A stretch of 64,000 nt of DNA from Nitrobacter vulgaris. Its GTDB lineage: Bacteria > Pseudomonadota > Alphaproteobacteria > Rhizobiales > Xanthobacteraceae. Position 1 is the first letter of the stretch. Each line of letters begins with the position of its first letter. The notes beneath the pieces were generated by a model, which was given only the letters and a program-made list of their open reading frames with translations, ran no database searches and was not told where the DNA came from. The stretch is from assembly GCF_002028545.1 (NCBI RefSeq), contig NZ_MWPQ01000044.1:62001-126000 (forward strand), in the 5' to 3' direction. Positions 61,167 through 64,000 of the stretch are shown here, one piece after another. The position numbers were made by a program, and so were the translations under genes.

Positions 61167-61316
61167 ATGCGCGGCACGAAACGTGAGCGACAATTTCTTC
61201 AACAATATGACGAAGCTGAAAAGGCCAAGACTGGCTTACCGACCATGCCAGCCAGGGTCTGCGATATCCGCGAAAATGCGTTCCGCATTTTGCGGGAACG
61301 AGACAGAGTGGTTTAG
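61167..61316 (+). CDS. possible 49-aa basic protein
   Basis: The ORF starts MRGTKRERQFLQQYDEAEKA (ATG 61167), has GGTGGAG at a good distance and runs to a TAG just past the amidase 3' end (opposite strand). The product is strongly charged and helical, with RENAFRILRERDRVV at the end. No family is known to me. Codon use is less GC-biased than in flanking genes, so it may be random or a small real gene. Confidence 0.35.
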   Translation: MRGTKRERQFLQQYDEAEKAKTGLPTMPARVCDIRENAFRILRERDRVV

Positions 61317-62662
61317 GCGCGAACGATCTTCTCGATAACCGCAGCAAGTTCGAAAATCCGGCGATCCGAGCCGCCGGCCGCGGCTAGCATCAACCCCACC
61401 GGCGCATCACCCTCGCGATGACAGGGCAGCGAGATCGCGCAGCCATCGAGGGTATTGATCAGCGCGCAATTGCGCAGCGATAGCATGTTAGCTTTCGTGT
61501 AAGCCGCGTCGTGGGTGAGATCGGCGATCGTCGGCGGCGTGATCGCTACCGTCGGCGCGATCAGCGCGTCGTAGGGTGTGACGCGGCGCTCGAAGCCTGC
61601 GATGATCGCGCGGCGGATACGGAGCAGATCGACATAATCCGCGGCGCTGAGGCTTTCGCCGCGAAGGATGCGGCTGAGGACGCGTGGATCGTAGAGCTCG
61701 GCCTTTTCCGCGATCAGAGCGCGGTGCCAGGCCCAGCTTTCCGCCGCCGAGAACCCGCCCCCGACGTTCAGCGCCGCGATCTCGGCGAATTCGGGAACGG
61801 CAATGCGTTCAATCGCGGCGCCGGCCCCGGCCAGTCGGTCCAGAGCACGCTCGAAAGCCCGCGCAACCGCGGAATCAAGATCATCCAGCATCACCGTGGT
61901 CGGCACCCCGAGCCGCATCCCCTTGATCGGGCGAGGCTCGACCGGCGCGATGGGTTCGGCCGCCAGCACCGCGTCCAATACGGCGCAGCAGCCGACCGAG
62001 CGCGCGATCGGGCCGTAGCTGTCCAGCGTGACCGACAGTGGGATACCGCCATCGAGCGAAATCCGGCGCGCGGTCGGCTTGTAGCCGACGATGCCGCCAT
62101 AAGCCGCCGGGATCCGGCAAGAGCCGCCGGTATCGGTGCCGAGCGCGCCATGCGCCATGCCATCAGTGATCGATACCGCCGCACCTGACGACGATCCGCC
62201 CGGCACATAGCCGACGTCGCGCCGCCAGCAGTTTTTCGGTGTGCCGTAGTGCGGATTGATGCCCAGACCCGAATAGGCGAACTCGGTCATGTTGGTGCGC
62301 CCGATCACCACGAAGCCGGCGCGGCGCAGACGCGCCACCACCGGCGCATCGTTCGCCGCTGGCGGCGCATCGTCGAGCGCGCGCGAGCCGGCACGCGACA
62401 CCTGTCCCTTGATATCGAACAAGTCCTTTATCGATACCGGAATGCCGGCGAACGGCGACGGCTCGGCATTGACCCTGCGTAGTCTGTCCATGGCCTCGGC
62501 GGAAGCTACTGCACCGTCCGCATCAACGTGGATGAACACGCGCGCGCCCTCGCCCGCTTCGTCGGCGATCTTCGCAAGGCAATCGTCGACCAGCTTGCGT
62601 GCCGTGGTGCGGCCCATCGCGAGATCGGCGGCGAGCGTCGCCAGAGTCGGGTGATTTGACAT
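61313..62662 (-). CDS. amidase signature family protein
   Basis: The protein has 449 aa from MSNHPTLATL (ATG 62662); a longer frame starts at 62773. The Ser-cisSer-Lys triad is visible: Lys79 in GIPVSIKDLFDIKG, the GGSSSGAAVS loop (155-164) and the nucleophile in TDTGGSCRIPAA (Ser181). It could hydrolyse small amides; GatA-like paralogues and true amidases cannot be told apart by eye, but no gatB/gatC neighbours occur. It starts 34 bp after ppc on the same strand. Confidence 0.9.
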   Translation of the reverse strand: MSNHPTLATLAADLAMGRTTARKLVDDCLAKIADEAGEGARVFIHVDADGAVASAEAMDRLRRVNAEPSPFAGIPVSIKDLFDIKGQVSRAGSRALDDAPPAANDAPVVARLRRAGFVVIGRTNMTEFAYSGLGINPHYGTPKNCWRRDVGYVPGGSSSGAAVSITDGMAHGALGTDTGGSCRIPAAYGGIVGYKPTARRISLDGGIPLSVTLDSYGPIARSVGCCAVLDAVLAAEPIAPVEPRPIKGMRLGVPTTVMLDDLDSAVARAFERALDRLAGAGAAIERIAVPEFAEIAALNVGGGFSAAESWAWHRALIAEKAELYDPRVLSRILRGESLSAADYVDLLRIRRAIIAGFERRVTPYDALIAPTVAITPPTIADLTHDAAYTKANMLSLRNCALINTLDGCAISLPCHREGDAPVGLMLAAAGGSDRRIFELAAVIEKIVRA

Positions 62663-62696
62663 GCGAAACTCGCAGACGGACAGATGGTATGGTGTC

Positions 62697-64000
62697 TTAG
62701 CCGCTATTGCGCAGGCCCGCGGAAAGTCCGTTGATGGTGATCTGGATACCTCGCAGCACCTGCTCATCCCCACACTGCGCGCGGTGGTCCTTCAAGAGTT
62801 CGACCTGCACATGATTGAGCGGATCGAGATACGGGAAGCGGTTGCGGATCGAGCGCTCGAGCAACGGATTACCGGCGAGCAACCGCTCCTGCCCCGTGAT
62901 GGCGAGCAGCATGTCGATGGTGAGATGCCACTCGCGCCGGATGCGTCCGAAGATGGCCTCGCGAAGTTCCACGTCTGGCACCAGATCGGCATAACGCGAC
63001 GCGATCGCGATCGAGCTTTTCGCGAGCACCATGTCCATGTTGGAGAGCAACATGCGGAAGAACGGCCACTCTCCGTAAAGCTCTTGCAGAAACGCCATGC
63101 CCTTGTCGGGATGATCCGCTATCCACGACTCCATCGCGCTGCCGAACCCGTACCAGCCCGGCAGCATCACACGGCATTGCGCCCAACTGAATACCCACGG
63201 AATCGCCCTAAGGTCCTCGATCTTGCGCGTCTTCTTGCGCGACGCCGGCCGGCTGCCGATGTTCAGCGTGGAGATCTCGTTGATGACGGTGGAGGCCCAG
63301 AAATAGTCCTCGAAACCCGGCGTCTCGTAGACGAGGTTGCGGTAAGCCGTGTAGGCACGCGATGAAAGTGACTCCATCGCGTCGAGGTATTCAAGGCTCG
63401 GTGCGCTCTGCCGCGGCTGCAACAGGCTGGCCTCCAGCGTTGCAGCGGCGAGGATCTCCAGATTGTTGCGGCCCACCTCGGCATTGGAATACTTGCTGGA
63501 GATAATTTCGCCTTGTTCAGTGATCCTGATCTGGCCGTTCACTGCACCACCGGGTTGCGCGAGGATGGCGTCGTAGCTCGGCCCGCCACCGCGTCCGACC
63601 GATCCACCGCGGCCGTGAAACAGGCGAAGCCGCACATCGTGGCGCTCGAACACATCGACCAGGCCGATCTCTGCCTTGTAAAGCTCCCAACCCGACGTGA
63701 CGAAGCCGCCGTCCTTGTTGCTGTCGGAATAGCCGAGCATCACCTCCTGCAAGCCACCCCGGCTGTCGACCAGCGCGCGATACACCGGCAGCGATAGCAA
63801 CCGGTCCATGATGCCGGCACAGGCCTGCAAATCCTCGATGGTCTCGAACAATGGCACGATGTTGATGGCGCTATGTCCCGCGGGGTCGACGAGGTCGGAT
63901 TCCTTAAGCAGCAGCGCGACTTCGAGCAGGTCGGAAACGCCCTTGGTCATCGAGACGATGCATTGAGGGATCGCATCGGGGCCGAGCGTCTTGTGCGCCT
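62697..64000 (-). CDS. ppc: phosphoenolpyruvate carboxylase, C-terminal part (runs off right edge)
   Basis: The frame is open to base 64000; about 434 C-terminal codons are visible of the usual 900 or so. PEP carboxylase makes oxaloacetate from PEP and bicarbonate to refill the TCA cycle. The signature [20 protein letters not shown], the loop [29 protein letters not shown] and the C-terminal [13 protein letters not shown] are clear. The upstream end reads [19 protein letters not shown], typical of the enzyme core. The start lies outside the window. Confidence 0.96.
   Translation of the reverse strand, partial: AHKTLGPDAIPQCIVSMTKGVSDLLEVALLLKESDLVDPAGHSAINIVPLFETIEDLQACAGIMDRLLSLPVYRALVDSRGGLQEVMLGYSDSNKDGGFVTSGWELYKAEIGLVDVFERHDVRLRLFHGRGGSVGRGGGPSYDAILAQPGGAVNGQIRITEQGEIISSKYSNAEVGRNNLEILAAATLEASLLQPRQSAPSLEYLDAMESLSSRAYTAYRNLVYETPGFEDYFWASTVINEISTLNIGSRPASRKKTRKIEDLRAIPWVFSWAQCRVMLPGWYGFGSAMESWIADHPDKGMAFLQELYGEWPFFRMLLSNMDMVLAKSSIAIASRYADLVPDVELREAIFGRIRREWHLTIDMLLAITGQERLLAGNPLLERSIRNRFPYLDPLNHVQVELLKDHRAQCGDEQVLRGIQITINGLSAGLRNSG

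Noticed and set aside
1-64000. CRISPR arrays, rRNA or tRNA genes, phage genes
   Set aside because: No regularly spaced direct repeats, conserved RNA signatures or phage structural genes were found by reading the window.

Overview
The window looks like chromosomal DNA from an alphaproteobacterium of the Bradyrhizobiaceae/Nitrobacteraceae type (Rhodopseudomonas, Bradyrhizobium, Nitrobacter or Afipia). The evidence is high GC content, a complete hopanoid locus including a C-2 methylase-type radical SAM protein, a MucR regulator, an ImuA-ImuB-DnaE2 mutasome behind an alphaproteobacterial GTTC-N7-GTTC SOS box, a sigma-EcfG-type promoter, DUF2336 and TIGR03808/TIGR03809 genes, and dispersed palindromic repeats common in this family. 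The species cannot be fixed from the sequence alone.

1-5.2 kb is the only clearly accessory stretch. A DnaA-domain-IV-like regulator is coupled to a DUF6456 gene that runs off the left edge. A complete IS1595-family element follows (637-2737, 24-bp perfect inverted repeats, 8-bp target duplication ATAATATT). It carries a transposase, a 61-aa protein and a convergent passenger gene with a HEPN-type R-x4-H motif. Beyond it lie a frameshifted pseudogene, a mucR-like regulator and a membrane protein.

5.2-12.4 kb holds an M20 peptidase, a DUF2029/GT87 membrane protein, a HerA-like ATPase (YjgR type), a 76-aa ORF coupled to a DUF4332 protein, and the folate genes folP-folB-folK. 12.5-18.8 kb is a methylmalonyl-CoA mutase locus (mutA, a GFA-family gene, mutB, meaB) interrupted by a MntA/HepT-type toxin-antitoxin pair. 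18.8-34.2 kb carries pyroglutamyl peptidase, a Bcr/CflA transporter, TIGR03808 and TIGR03809 genes, a CsbD stress protein behind an EcfG-type promoter, an ECF sigma/anti-sigma/subtilase module, a DUF2336 protein, enoyl-CoA hydratase, an acetyl-CoA hydrolase/transferase and threonine ammonia-lyase.

34.3-40.6 kb is the SOS mutagenesis cassette (imuA-imuB-dnaE2) with a decayed UdgX-type uracil-DNA glycosylase gene on the far side of the SOS box. 41.9-61.1 kb is the hopanoid region. It comprises hpnO (aminotransferase), a DUF2147 protein, hpnN (RND transporter), ispH-hpnH, the tightly coupled hpnC-hpnD-hpnE-shc-hpnG operon, two small secreted proteins, a second RND/MMPL transporter and hpnP. Together these cover isoprenoid supply (IspH), squalene synthesis (HpnC/D/E), cyclisation (Shc), side-chain addition and processing (HpnH/G/O), C-2 methylation (HpnP) and transport (HpnN and perhaps the second transporter). 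The window ends in an amidase gene and the 3' part of ppc.

I see no tRNA, rRNA or CRISPR array. No wholly new system is evident. The best candidates for under-described biology are the HEPN passenger of the insertion sequence, the second RND transporter beside hpnP, the toxin-antitoxin pair inside the mutase locus, and the possible small RNA upstream of csbD.
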